Assembly: GCA_948474755.1 (NCBI GenBank)
Contig: CAOLHI010003110.1
Span: 124,001-188,000 of the forward strand
Direction of reading: 5' to 3'
Source of the DNA: Ctenosaura bakeri
Lineage: Eukaryota > Chordata > Lepidosauria > Squamata > Iguanidae
Length of the DNA: 64,000 bases
The notes beneath the pieces are model-generated. The model was not told the origin of the DNA and made no database searches. It worked only from the letters and a program-made list of their open reading frames with translations. Position numbers and translations under genes: made by a program. This document shows, one piece after another, positions 12,422 to 24,530 of the stretch (position 1 is its first letter; every line of letters starts with the position of its first letter).

Positions 12422-12657
12422 TGTTGTTGTGTGCCTTCAAGTCATTTCTGCCTCATGGCGACCCTAAGGAGAATCTATCACGGGTTTTTCTGGGCAAGAT
12501 TTGTTCAGAGGGGGTTTGCCTTTGCTTTAGTTTGAGGCTGAGAGAATGTGATTTGCCTAAGGTTACCCAGTGGGTTTCCATGGCTGAGCAGAGATTTGAA
12601 CCCTGGTCTCCAGAGTAATTCTCCAACACCCAAACCACTAAACCATGCTGGCTCTCT
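12422..12657 (-). mobile_element. tRNA-derived SINE, near full length
   Basis: TTGTTGTTGTGTGCCTTCAA (reversed tail), CATGGCGACCCTAAGGAGAA, GGGCAAGATTTGTTCAGAGG, GATTTGAACCCTGGTCTCCA (reversed B-box region), and the head end AACCATGCTGGCTCTC. Confidence 0.9.
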
Positions 12658-12909
12658 TGTTTTGGACTACAGCTCCCCTAAGCTTCAACCAGCATATTTA
12701 TTTTATTCTCTGGACTAGATAGACAGATTTCATCAAGGACTGGGCTTTCCAGATCTCAGGGCCTAGCCTTGAAACTCCAGTTTTCATAGCTAATCTCCAA
12801 GCAGGAGACAAGGGTGAAAATTGTCCAGTTTTAGTGGGTTCACCTTCAGGCAAGGGAAGGAATAACTTTCTAATTTCTCCTTCATTTTAAAACAACCCCT
12901 TTAATTAAC

Positions 12910-13003
12910 GCCATTTCTGCACTAGACTGTTATAGTGCTATTATTCCACTTTCAACATCCTATGGAATCCTGGAGTTTGCAGTTTAGGGAGGGGCCTTTG
13001 AGG
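12910..13003. mobile_element. Single-arm MITE remnant
   Basis: GCCATTTCTGCACTAGACTG to TTTAGGGAGGGGCCTTTGAGG. The right arm is missing. Confidence 0.75.
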
Positions 13004-14824
13004 AAGTAGCCTAAGATTTCTGTAATTTCCAAACAGCTGTTTGGAAAAGCTGTGAGCAAGCATTGTTCGTACTTCATGTGTATGTATGTGCATGTCACCT
13101 GTCTACTTGTGCAGCCCCATGAATTTCATAGAGTTTTGTTAGGTATGGAATATTCCGAGGTGGTTTTCCACAATGCTTAATGACATCACCAGCAGCAGCT
13201 GTCCCTATGGTTTTAGGTTTTGTCTTAGGTTTTGTTCCAGAAACCTCAGGGGTGGGGGCAATTCTGAACTGATAGCCCTAACTGAAATTCTTCTCCACGC
13301 TACTTAGAACTTGCCCTAGCTAGAGCAAGAATCAACCTACTTAACCAGGATTTGAAAGAAGATCTGTGTGTAATTGTTGCTTAGATCCATTCTTTTACCC
13401 AGAGAAATGGGGAGGGGATATCACCAAATATCACCAAAAGAAGCATTTTTTTCCAAGGATAACACTCACCATTAGCTTCTTTCTCTTTCCTTAAAATGCT
13501 TTGTTTTTGTTTTGCCGTGGCTTTAGCTGTAGCAGTAGCAGCAACTGTCCTGATATCCTGGCTACTATTTTGTGTCCACCATTGTCCAAGAGCAAGTGTT
13601 ATTATGTATCCGGCTCCCAAATCTCAGGACCTAGACCCACTTCTCTGGGCCTCAGGACAAGGGAGGGGAATCTGAGGGTAGGAACTCTTAAAAAGGATGC
13701 ATGACTATGTTTTCCTCATTTCTTGGTGTTTTTTGTTTGAATGGCAAATTTGCTGCAAGTGCAGCTGATGCTAAATGTATAGTTCTTAATGACAGCACGA
13801 GGGGTCATTCCTCGATCCTGGGTTTGGCTATGCAGTCTCAAGGCTGGGAAAAATCCTGACCTGGCAACCTTATGAGGGACCTGTTTTGCCTCTTCTTGAA
13901 ACTTTTCTTGTACAGTTGGGTCTCCACATTCGCTAGGCTTAGGGGCACAGGCCCTTCACAAAAGTGGAAAACCACAAATATCAAAATGCTTCTGTGTCTG
14001 TGGGAAGAGGGCTGAGGTATGGTGGGGAGAACCAGCACCCAGGGGCCAAACCAGGTCAGGGAAAGGAGTGAGCCAGCATGGTGGCCCTATACTTCCTCTC
14101 TTGCCCATCTCCTTCCTTTGGTATGGGACAGGGGTATTGGGAGAGGGTTTGCGGTACTGAAAAATCTGGCTTCAGGGTGTCCTTACCTGACCAGGCAATG
14201 GCTGGTGGGGAGGAAGATGACCAGAAGCAGGTTTTTAAAGAGTAGTGTGGCCTGATCAGAGCCACTGAGAAGGAATGATCCCCTAGAAAAGAAGTACCTG
14301 GTGGAGGGATGGGTTGAAAAAACCCAAAATAACCAAATCTATGAAAGTCAACCCGACAAACGTGGAGGGCCAACTGTACAATTACCCATTGCATTAAAAA
14401 TGTAGATCCTTTAGGTCTACCACAGGAAAGGTTTTACGTGCCTTTCAATCAGACTTAAACTTCCTATGAGCTATCAAGCAGAACACTGTTGACCAGCTGA
14501 GTATGGTGACCCATCAGGAACTCAAAAAAATTCCTGCTCTTTGTTGCTCTACAAGAGACTGGAAGAGAAGGGACTCAACAAGTATTACGAAAGTCCAGCA
14601 ACAGCTGTTAGGACAGTGGATCCATTCTAGATTTTAGCTTGAACTTTAAACAATCAATCCAAAGTGCAAAACTCTATTCCAAAATGAGTTCAGCACCTTG
14701 AGTTGCTCACTCAAATTTCAGACTAAAGCCCAATGCAGAACCACTCTCCCATTGACACGAGAGCCATCAGCCAACATGGGGCAAACCACGTAGCTCAATG
14801 ACTTTATTCCCCTTGATGAATCTA
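13004..14824. other. Gene-free stretch
   Basis: No coding gene or clear repeat. Open frames are 60-112 residues on both strands, overlapping, and without a family. Confidence 0.45.
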
Positions 14825-15070
14825 AGCCATTTTCGCACAACACTCTTATAGCACGATGATTCCACTTTCAACCTCCTATGAAATCCTGGGGGTTTGCAGT
14901 TTCGGGAGGGGCCAGCTGGCCCCTCCTGGAACTGCAAACCCTCAGGATTTCATAGGAGGTTGAAAGTGGAATCATCGCGGCTGGCCCCTCCTGGAACTGC
15001 AAACCCCCAGGATTCCATAGGAGGTTGAAAGTGGAATCATCGCGCTATAAGAGTGTCATGAGGAAATGTT
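14825..15070. mobile_element. Palindromic MITE with a duplicated right arm
   Basis: It carries a left arm (14825-14920) and two right arms (about 14921-14982 and 14983-15070), each with GGCCCCTCCTGGAACTGCAA. CTA is duplicated at 14822-14824 and 15071-15073. The left arm and first right arm share the variant ATGAAATCC, while the second right arm has the family base. Confidence 0.9.
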
Positions 15071-16189
15071 CTAAGTTGATGATTCTAAATTGTGCTTATG
15101 TGCTTGGAAGAGAGCGGAACTACACCATGAAAGGTATTGTGTAATTTGTTGAGGGTAATGCTCTTAACTGATGTGATTACTTCCTGGCTTACCAAATCTA
15201 AGTCGTATAGACTCATCTCACATGGACTGGGAAGACTGTATTATGCATCTTTGTGGTCACGGCAATTAACGTAACTCCATACTCTGGATTTCAATATGAA
15301 TATTGAATACGTAGGCAAAAAAGTCCCAACTATCATGGGGGGAGGAAGGGATTTGCTAGAGTCTGTTATGGAGGATGAAATGCTGCAATCCAGCAACACC
15401 AGTCACATTTTAAAATAAATCTTCATGGAAATGAACACAAGGCACACTATTAAAATTGCCAAGTGAATGATTCAGGAAAGTTCTGAAAAGAAAAATAGTC
15501 GTTTAACATTTCTTTCCTGCTCTATGAGACTAAACTCAGTGGGTTGGTTTTCTTTTGCTTTTCTGATTACTATACCACACTGGTTACTGTTAAGAAATGA
15601 ATCAGCAAAGGAATCTTTCCCTGCTGTGCTCTGTTAGATTACCTTGTACATAATTCAGCACAATGATATGAACAAACATTGCGGAGGAAAATCTGTTATA
15701 AAATCAAATGAGCAAAATCCATTTTCCAGGGCAATATTCTATGTCCATAAGTCTTTTCCCCTCTCCCTGTTCTTTTTCCATTCTGAACTACTCTCTCTTG
15801 TGCACAGGCTGCCACTGAGCCTTCTGTGAAAATTGTCAAATAATATTTGTTTTAAAAGATTAGTGGGTTTGATGCATGGTCTTTTGGTCTTGCAATCTTC
15901 AGACCTGAGCTCTGCAAGGATTGATGCATAGGCTTCAACAGTACACAGTAGTCAACAGCATTGTAGGTTACTTTCAAAATCCCCAATTTTGCTAATACAA
16001 GAATTATAACATTTTTCTTGACTTCTGCTCTCCGCTTGACAAGAGGCTGGTGTGTTCCAGTCAGAACAGGAAGCAGATTTGATTAACAGATGACTTTTCT
16101 GTTTGAAAGGAAGCCATTGCTCCCTCATCCCAACATGCTTTGCTACTGTAACTGGAAATCAAATTGCACCAGACACGGTTTAGCTCAGA

Positions 16190-16310
16190 GGTCAGAAACT
16201 AGTGGCCATCAAGGTAATTTGGCCAACAGCTTCCTTTGGCTTCACTAAACATGGCCAGTATTATGGGATTGTAAGAGTTGTTGTCCAAAATCTATGAAAG
16301 GCATAAGATC
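16190..16310. repeat. Hairpin-family copy, degraded
   Basis: AGTGGCCATCAAGGTAATTT...AACATGGCCAGTATTATGGG...GAGTTGTTGTCCAAAATC. Confidence 0.4.
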
Positions 16311-16576
16311 TTCACCTTTAATCTAGCCTAATTAACAATGCAATCCTATTTCTTTCTTTTTTAAGTGTATTTATAACCTGCCATCCCACTAAAAAATAGT
16401 GCTCAAGGTGGCCAACAATACAATACATAGCCCACATAAAAATGAGGTAATTATCACATTAAGAATGTTTCCATTAAAAAGATCGTGTAAGATCATTTCC
16501 GTTCAAATACCCCATTCATGAAATGGTCCCACTGTCTTTAATGGAGCTTCCCCTACAAATGAGCGTAAGAGCCTCA

Positions 16577-16727
16577 GGCCATTTCCGCACTAGACTGTTA
16601 TAGTGCTATTATTCCACTTCCAACATCCTATGGAATGCTGGGATTTAGAGTTTAGGGAGGGGCCTCAAAGGATTCCATAGGATGATGAACGTGGAATAAT
16701 AGCACAATAACTAGTGTAGGAATGGTC
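16577..16727. mobile_element. Palindromic MITE with deleted centre
   Basis: GGCCATTTCCGCACTAGACTG to TAGTGTAGGAATGGTC. TCA is duplicated at 16574-16576 and 16728-16730. The right arm lacks its inner 30 bases or so. Confidence 0.9.
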
Positions 16728-18240
16728 TCAGTCTTCAAAGGGCCTCTCAAAAGCTGTCTTTAAACTGCTAGAGAGGAGGGACAGAGATGGTCCTACCATT
16801 TTGAAAAATGAGGCTGTCATCTCAAATGCTGAGTTAGGGAGCAGAACCTCCATTTCCCTTCCCTCAAAAAAGGCTTCTCCTGCATCCCTTAAAATACTCT
16901 GTTGCCTCAATATGTTACAACAGATACTGTCCTGTTTCTGGTGCTGAATTAAGATTCTTTGCCCAGTCCAGTTAGCTTCTGTACAAGAAATACCTACCTG
17001 GACCCTTGTGACTGTGGCACTGAAGGGGAAGGTAACATTTGGTGCCCTTCTTGGAAGAAACCAGGATGCCTTCTGCCTGGCGTCATTACTAGGACACATC
17101 AAATGGCAGGGCGAGTGAGTAACTATATAAAGGCCAGTGCACCCCCTACATGGCCTAATTCAGTTCAGCACTGCATGGCCCACCCTCTCATCCTCAGTGC
17201 AATACAACAGTGATCTGGTCACCCTCGGGCCAGGTAGAGAATTTTTTCTCCCCCTGTTCGACAGGGGTTTTTTCACCTACCCCACATTGTTTCAAAGAGA
17301 ATTGGGGCAATTGGCTTGGATGTTCCCATAAACAAAGTGTCACCTGGTAGGTAGCTGGGGAGGAGATAAGTCTCCAGTATACACCTTTAGTACCTCATTC
17401 AAGTAGAGGATAACACTCTGTAGCCTCCCCTTTAAAGTCCTGGGATCCAGGGATGGGGAAAGAGGCTACCCTTGAAGATTGTCCAAAATGTAAACTCTCA
17501 CTTCTAGGGTCCTGGGACTTCTGCAGGAGCATACCACGTTGGCCTTCCAACAAAGGGCTCCTGAGGAGCAACCCAAAATGAATGGATTACCCTCAGGGCT
17601 CAGGCGTGTCACCCAAGGGAAGGATGAGGAAGTGCTCATGGGTGGTGACACCTGGACTTGGCTAGTCCTGAAGCAAGTTGCTCCCCCATCACACTCATGC
17701 CCAGCCAGTGCAAATCAAGTGGCCCTTAATACTCTAATGGTGTGTGTCTGGTCTCATTATTTGGGGGGCTGGGGACCTATTGTCCTTTTACTAAGGCAGC
17801 AAATTATCTTTGGCATTTCCATCACATCTACCAAGGTCTTTTCTTTCATTTTTATATCTATTTGTCATAAGTTTTAGCGTGATGAAGAAGGAGAAGAATA
17901 GCTCACAGATTTATGTTATTTCAGGAGTATCTTAATAAAAATGTTGTGCCAGTGCTACACAAAGTGATGGTCCACAGACCAGTGCAGTCCCCTCTAGCCT
18001 CAGCTCCCAATGCGTCCCCAAACTACAAAAAAAAAAAACGGATTCCATATAATGGAGCTATAGCAGTTAGTATGGAAAAGTAGTGCTATAATGCTGGACT
18101 GTGGATCAACCCCAGGATAGATACTGTCTGCTTCACTTCTGCTGTGCTGACCATCTTTCTTCATCATCTTTCCTTCCCTTCATTTTTGTCTGTCTGTACC
18201 AACTGCCAGCACAATGGCTTTTTCACTACACACTGTAAAA

Positions 18241-18261
18241 CACACACACACACACACACAC
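18241..18261. repeat. (CA)n microsatellite
   Basis: About ten uninterrupted CA units. Confidence 0.95.
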
Positions 18262-18439
18262 GGACGGACATCAGCTAACCCTGGGCCACTCTCCTGTTAC
18301 TGGTGCCCAGGGGAGAAAATAGGAAGAAAATATGTGGTTGTTTCTCATAAGTTCCCCCCAACCTGCAGAAATTGATCGTGTTAATGGCTCTACTTTAGTT
18401 AGGGCTGACAGTAGGGCAACACATTTTACATTCTAAAGT

Positions 18440-18720
18440 TAAAAAATGACTTTCAATCTGTAAAGGATGCTTGTATCATTTTTTTTTCATTTTTCTGAAA
18501 ATTTCCATTAAAATGTAGGCTGACATCCTGTTAGTCAGCTACAATGTTAATTAGTTACAATTCTGTAAACAAGGCTTATGGCCTCATGACTGTTTCCTTT
18601 TCACATTTCTGATCATGGTAGCTTTCTAAATGTCACTATTGTAAATGCTCCTACCATTTGTGTGTGGAGCACTGCAAAATGATGCAACCAGATAGCTAGA
18701 TTTTAAGGTGAATTTTGGGA
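18440..18720. promoter_or_regulatory. Non-repetitive AT-rich block, candidate conserved element
   Basis: It holds TTAATTAG (18547-18554), GTAAACAA (18565-18572) and TGATGCAA-like motifs, with no repeat recognised. Confidence 0.25.
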
Positions 18721-19083
18721 GTCAGATCAGGAAATATATCATAGCCACAACATGTATCTGATGCAGGAACTCAGCTAGTCCTTTCTTTCCTGTGGCTTCA
18801 AACTTTCTGGAAGTTTTACACTGTCAAAAAACATTTACATTGTAAACCTGGTGATGGCAAAGGGTTCCCCTTGCCTTGGTTCTGATTTAGATCCATCATC
18901 TATCCATTTAAGAAATAATCACATAATTGCCAATTGCATGTGTAAAGTCATATCTGGTAAGAGCCACAAGCCAAACAAAGTATCATATTGGCTATATAAG
19001 AGGCTATTGAAAACCTGGGAAGCTTATGCATGAAGCTGAGTTCTGATTCTTGCTGGCAAGATAGAATAGTTACAAAGATTAAG

Positions 19084-19925
19084 GGCCTTATCACAGTACA
19101 ATGTTGTAGCACTGTTATTCCACTTGAACTGCCATGGCAACATCCTATGGAATCCTGGAGTTTACAGTTTGGGGAGGGGCATTTAGACTTCACAGTCAGA
19201 TTGCTCTTGGGCCTCAGTAAACTACAAATGCCAGAATTCCACAAAATGTTACCATGGCAGTTAAAGTAGAATAATAGCACTATAATAGTGTAGTGTGATA
19301 GAACTATAAGTCCCTATTCTGCCTGCAACACCAGAGAACATTTAGACCAGGCTTGGAACTCTTTCATACTACACAGCCATAGCATTGGTCATTTCTGCAG
19401 TACACTGTTATAGTGCTATTATTGCACTTTCAACATCCTGTGGAATCCTGGGGTTTGCAGTTTAGGGAGGGGCCTTTAGAATTCTCAGCCAGAGAGCTCT
19501 TGGGCCTCAGTAAACTACAAACCCCAGGATTCCACAGGATGTTGAAAGTGGAATAATAGCACTATAACAGTGTAGTGCGGAAATGGCCATTATGATTCCA
19601 TTTTAAGTGCCATGCTTGCATGCTATGAAATCCTGAGGTTGTGATTTAGGGAGGCACTAGAGCTCTCTCCCTAAGAATTGTAAATGCCCCTAACTGAACT
19701 GCAAATCCCAGCAATTCAAATGGAATCATAGAGCTACAACTGTGTACTATAAACGGGCCCCAGAAGTTGGTCTAAATGCTTTCCATTACATCACAAGGGA
19801 AAAGAAATCTTTTCTTTTTTTCTTTTCTTCTCTTCTTTTCTTTTTTCAAAAGCAAAAAACATCAGAATGAAGCTGGTGCTCCTCTCTATCTTCCACCCTC
19901 CCAGCAGGAGCCTAGCAAAGCTGTG
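19084..19925 (-). mobile_element. Composite repeat, inverted partner of 10737-11331
   Basis: The block begins GGCCTTATCACAGTAC and runs through an inverted-repeat element (19084-19300), the CTATTCTGCCTGCAACACCAG spacer, a second inverted-repeat element (19365-19750) and CTCTATCTTCCACCCTCCCAGC. In reverse complement it follows the same order as 10737-11331. It also holds an inserted palindromic MITE that the other copy lacks. Confidence 0.75.
19387..19588. mobile_element. Palindromic MITE nested in the composite repeat
   Basis: This 202-bp element starts GGTCATTTCTGCAGTAC and ends GTGCGGAAATGGCC. ATT is duplicated at 19384-19386 and 19589-19591. The centre is longer than in other copies (CTCAGCCAGAGAGCTCTTGGGCC). 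Confidence 0.9.
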
Positions 19926-21288
19926 GATCAGTGCTTGAAAAGATACATTTTTTACTTGTAACTCCAGTATCCCAAGGGGCATGTTAGCTGAGGGGTTTGG
20001 GGCACTGGGGGCCCAAAGATACCTTTTTCCATCTCTGCCTTGGATGCATCTGATGCTGAGACCTCAGAATGCTGTAATGTTATCCATAGAACTGGCCCAT
20101 AAAAATAATCAAATCAAAATATATCCAGTAAAAGCACATTAGGAAAAATGCTGATAAAAATGTATCAGCAATACAGACAACCCTAGGACTATTGCCTGGT
20201 ATAATTTATACATCCATCCCACCATGTTAACCTAACTCTTGATTATACAGAGGTTTGGAGGAGCTCCAACCATTTGCTTCAAATGAAATCATTCTCTGAC
20301 TACAGTATATGAAATATACCCACCATCACGCTATGACCATGACCCACGGACGCATCTATTTTAGATGCAGAAAAAGCCAACGGCCTGCTGTATATATTCA
20401 TTCCTTGCATTCTTTATATCCAGATACTTTTTCTTTCTCACTCCCTTTCAAAAACATAACACTAGCCATCACAGAAAATACTAGCAGTAGCAGTAGCAGC
20501 ATTTTAAATAATCAAAATCGGGTAGGAATAGAGAGCTCACAAATATGATCCTAGGTTTCTTTCCCTGATGGATTTTCCAAGGCTTTCTAAAGAAAAAGAC
20601 ACAAAGTGAGATTCAAGATGGAAAATGCATTTCTCCGGAGGTCTTCCTCTCCCCCGCCCCGCCGGCCATCCGGAAGACAGGAAAGACCAGACTGTTCATA
20701 ACGCTGGAGAGAGACCTTCCCAGAGTCTTCAGGGGGAAATCAATCAAAGAAATTATTTTCCCACAGACTAGGGCATAGCAAATCTTAATAGCAGGGTTTT
20801 CCCCCTCTTGATTGAGGAATAAATCTTTGATTAATTTATAGCCTGGAGTGACTATATAACAGTCCCCAAAGTGTTTTCCAAATATTCTAGCTAAAAACTG
20901 AGCTCTAGAAAGAAACATTTTGAAACAAAAAAGTTGGCTCTCCCCAAGTTAATGAGGAGTGTGGAGCTCTGAAGTTGAGAAGAATGCAGGGGGAAAAAAT
21001 CAAACTGTGCTTTTTAAGTATTTTACACTTAAGTTCTATTGAAATTAATGGAGACTGGGTAAATTTAAATAAGTCCTATTAAAATTAATAGCACTTAAGT
21101 CAATTTTGACTGATAGGTTCTATTAATTCAATTGGTCTTCAGTGACAGTAACACTGCTGCAGCCATAAATTAATATGCTAAAGAGAGGGGGCCCAGCTGA
21201 ACTTGTTAGAATATACTTTGGAATAAACATTCTTAAGATCTTGCAACAACTCTGTTTAGTTTGAAGGAAAAAAAGTCATACTTATTGT

Positions 21289-22236
21289 CAGTGATGTAGA
21301 TTCAAGTAGATTGACTTGGACTCAAGTTGGACTTAAATCTCTTCAATGACTTGACTTGCACTGGACTTGTCAATAAGTGATTGACAGACTCGACTCCACT
21401 CAAGATTTGCCTTTTTTTAGTGATCTACCGGTACTTGCTGCCCACCTCCCCTCTAGCCTGTCCTCAATCAGCAGTGAGGGAATGTTATGCTGGTGACCCA
21501 ATCAGAGCTGCACAGGCTTTTTATTTCCACCTCTCTGCCTCTCTTTCCCACCTTTCTCCAGAAGCCCTTTATAGGAAAGCAAAAGAGCAGGGTGAGTTAA
21601 AAGGGGGAAACAAAGCTTTGCAACTTTTTTCTGGTGAATGTGGACAAGGAGTGGTCTCTGCATCTGGGTTGAGGGGAGCATTAGGGATTAAAGTCCCATC
21701 AGTGTTAATCATCATCCTCTTCCTCCTCTCCTTTCCCCATTTAGCTCCTCCTTGCTCAGACAAAGTTTCCTTCAGTTTACCTTTCCCATTCCTCGATGGC
21801 TGAGGGCTTCCTTCCAAGCCTGCTTGCTCACAAGTAAACAGGAAAGAAAGAGTGTCCTTTCCAGCCATGGCAGTGTGGAAAGCAGTTTCCTTCAGAAGGG
21901 CTTTCCTGTTCTTCCATGGTGAAGGCTTCCTTCCAAGCCTGCTTGCTCACAAGTAAACAGAAAAGAAAGAGTGTCCTTTCCAGCCATGGCAATGTGGAAA
22001 GCAGTTTCCTTCCGAAGGGCTTTCCTGTTCTTCCATGGTGAAGGCTTCCTTCCAAGCCTGCTTGCTTTCAATTTAACCTCCAAACACACAGATCACCAGT
22101 ACTTTTTTTTTTTCTGTTAAGGTTGGCTTCCATACTTGAGACTTGACTTGAATTATCTTGCAAGGACTTGAAACTCAACTTGAGACTTAAAGGTAGGGAC
22201 TTGAGACTTGGAGTAAAAGACTTAAATACACCACTG
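21289..22236. mobile_element. 948-bp non-autonomous hAT element with perfect 8-bp target duplication
   Basis: The ends are CAGTGATGTA and TACACCACTG. CTTATTGT occurs on both sides (21281-21288 and 22237-22244). The subterminal regions are packed with GACTTGAGACTTG-like repeats, typical of hAT transposase binding zones. The core carries a 119-bp tandem repeat (21786-22074). Frames inside lack any transposase similarity, so it depends on another element. Confidence 0.9.
21786..22074. repeat. 119-bp tandem repeat, about 2.4 copies
   Basis: CTTCCTTCCAAGCCTGCTTG recurs at 21807, 21926 and 22045, an exact 119-bp period. The copies are highly similar. It lies inside the hAT element. Confidence 0.95.
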
Positions 22237-22326
22237 CTTATTGTCTAAAGCAGTCTTCCTGGACTTCTAGCTGTGTTTCACTACAACTCCTGTTTGTCAT
22301 TTCCAGACAGAGCTGGCAATTAATCA

Positions 22327-22799
22327 TGAACAGCAGCACAGTTTTTACTCACACAGCAAGAGCCGGAGAATGTCCTAAACAGAGCTGATGCAAACAAATC
22401 CAAAGGGTGAGTCCAATTCATAGTCAAAACAGGCAGAGTTTCCACATAGTCCAGATGCAAAAGAATAGCATAGGGTTTCACAACCAAGGAGACCAGTTGC
22501 TGATCCTAGAAGGAGGGGCCAGATGAACCCCTTTTATTTATTGATGTTGTCACCATAGGTGCTCCTTCATTAGGGCTCGCTTGCTACTTAAACGTTCAGA
22601 GTGGCACAGCTCCTCCCTCTGCCAGTGTTTTCCTTGCAGAATAAGTGTTTCCGATATCTCATCCTCTATTTGTTCCCCTTGCTCAGGCCGCTGTTGTTGT
22701 CTATTATCTTCTTCTTCTGGGCAAGCTTCTGGGGAAACTCCTGCCTCAGACTCGGAATCCTCCTCCTTGCTGTCAGGGTCTCCGAGGCAAGACATGACA
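22327..22799 (-). mobile_element. Probable solo LTR, reverse orientation
   Basis: Read on the minus strand it begins TGTCATGTCTTGCCTCGG, contains a TATA-like AATAAATAAAAGGGG region near 22540, and ends near AAAAACTGTGCTGCTGTTCA. The layout suggests an LTR of about 470 bp. A frame of up to 81 residues (22795-22550) rich in E/D/S lies in it, but I know no family for it. Target duplications are not clear. Confidence 0.45.
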
Positions 22800-22868
22800 C
22801 TATTCCCCAGATGTGTTTAGCTACAACACTAATCTCTAGCCAGCATAAGAATTGTAGTCCAACATGTC
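22800..22868. repeat. Hairpin-family fragment
   Basis: ACTAATCTCTAGCCAGCATA and AGAATTGTAGTCCAACATGT match one end of the family. Confidence 0.45.
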
Positions 22869-23331
22869 TGGTCAGCCTAAGTTTACAATGAATGTTTTTA
22901 TCTCTGATCCAGGGCTGGCTTTGCCAGGAGACAACACAGTATACCCACCTCAGGTGGCAAAGTTTGAGGGGTGGCAAATTCCTACCACTATAACCAGCAA
23001 GAACTCTGCTGCCATTCCAGAGAGACTTGCCTTTCAAAAACCTCTGCCATTATTCTTATCCTTTCACCATTCTCCATCTATTGCAAATGTCCTCTTCAGC
23101 CTATGTCCCTGGGTCCTTCAGACAGACAGAAGGAAGCCAAGGAAGAGTTATAGAGAATGGAGGCATCAACCCATGAAAGCAGCAATAACACTGCCAGCGT
23201 GCTATGTGCCTTCCTATTTCAAATAGACACCTCAAACCATCCATACCCCAATAATATTCAAGATTATCCATCTATCACATGGTTATCCCTTCTTTTTCCC
23301 CACACACACACCAGAGCTTAGTGCTATAATC

Positions 23332-23701
23332 CAGGGGTGGCTAACTGCACAGGGGGTGGGAGCCATTTTTCTTCCCTGTGCCCCTCCAGCAGACCATACC
23401 AGTGAGTGCCCTAAGTGATATAATGTCACTTATGGCTGCTATTTTGGTGAAATTTGGGGCAGCTCCTCTTTTTTGGTGTTTTGGGGGGGTTTGTGGGGCT
23501 TTGTATTATTAGGAGAAGAAAAACGCTACATTTTTATGCAGTTTGGGCCTTTTGGGGGGCAAAAAAATTGCCCAAAAATTGTCCCTCAATTTTAAAAAAA
23601 GAATTAGTGGGGCTGTGGGCTAGAGTTGTTTTTTGGATGGCCCAAGAGTCACACTTAGAAGTCCCAAGGGCCACATGTAGGTCACACTTTGCCTACCCTT
23701 G
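23332..23701. mobile_element. Non-autonomous hAT element
   Basis: The ends CAGGGGTGGC and GCCTACCCTTG are a typical hAT inverted repeat. The flanks CTATAATC (23324-23331) and CTATAAAC (23702-23709) form an 8-bp target duplication with mismatches. The body is low-complexity T/G-rich without a transposase. Confidence 0.8.
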
Positions 23702-23777
23702 CTATAAACCTTGAGATTTACTTATATTAACCTGCAAAAGCACTGAAAAGTCAGGCTGAGAGAAAGTGACTGGCTCA

Positions 23778-23959
23778 GGCCATTTCCACACTAGACTGTT
23801 AATAGCGCTATGATTCCACTTTCAACATCCTATGGAATCCTGGGGTTTGCAGTTTCGGGAGAGGCCGTCCGGCCCCTCCCGAAACTGCAAACCCCAGGAT
23901 TCCATAGGATGTTGAAAGTGGAATCATAGCGCTATTAACAGTCTAGTGCAGAAATGGCC
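23778..23959. mobile_element. Near-perfect palindromic MITE
   Basis: This 182-bp element has arms that both carry an extra A (GTTAATAGCG) not found in other copies. TCA is duplicated at 23775-23777 and 23960-23962. The arms differ at the CpG of the terminus: left TTCCACAC, right reads as TTCTGCAC. Confidence 0.95.
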
Positions 23960-24195
23960 TCAGACAGGTTACCCACTGAGAAACAATTAAAGTCTGAGTA
24001 TAATCTCATAAACCATACTGGCTATTAAGGGAGACTTCTGTAGCAGGCCTAAATCCAGTTACTGGTCCAACCTAGAGCAGGGCCATTAAATCAATTGGAT
24101 TTGCATATGTCTTGGATTTTCCATTCAGAAATTGATTCAGTCTCAACTGTAGCTAAGGCTAAGAATTAAATTTAGGCTGTATTAAAACTGAGGGA

Positions 24196-24530
24196 AGAGA
24201 ACCAGCATGGTGTAGTAGTTGGAGCATTGGACTATGACTCTGGAGACCAGGGTTTGAATCCACACTCAGCCATGGAAGCCCATGGGTGAACTTGGCCAAG
24301 TCACGTTCTCTCAACCTCAGAAGAAGGCAAAGGCAAAACCCTATGGAACAAATCTTGCCAGGAAAGCCCTGTGATAGGTTCACCTTTGTTGTTGTTGTGT
24401 GCCTTCAAGTCATTTCTGACTTAAGGTGACCATAAAGCGAACTTAACATGGAATCTGGGGCTGAAAGTGTGTGATGTGCGCAAACTCACTGAAGGGTCCC
24501 CATAAGTCAAAGGCACACAACTACAAAAAC
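24196..24530 (+). mobile_element. tRNA-derived SINE with a reverse SINE inserted
   Basis: A forward SINE (ACCAGCATGGTGTAGTAGTT, B-box region CCAGGGTTTGAATCC) runs to 24386 (TTCACCTT). A reverse copy spans about 24387-24496. The forward tail AGGGTCCCCATAAGTC...AAGGCACACAACTAC completes it. Confidence 0.85.
24387..24496 (-). mobile_element. Reverse SINE nested in a SINE, truncated
   Basis: TGTTGTTGTTGTGTGCCTTC, TGACTTAAGGTGACC and GGCTGAAAGTGTGTGATGTG come from the reversed tail and body. The copy lacks its tRNA-like head. Confidence 0.8.

Noticed and set aside
21786..22074. A CRISPR-like array from the regular 119-bp repeats
   Set aside because: The units are contiguous tandem repeats without spacers, inside a hAT element of a vertebrate genome.
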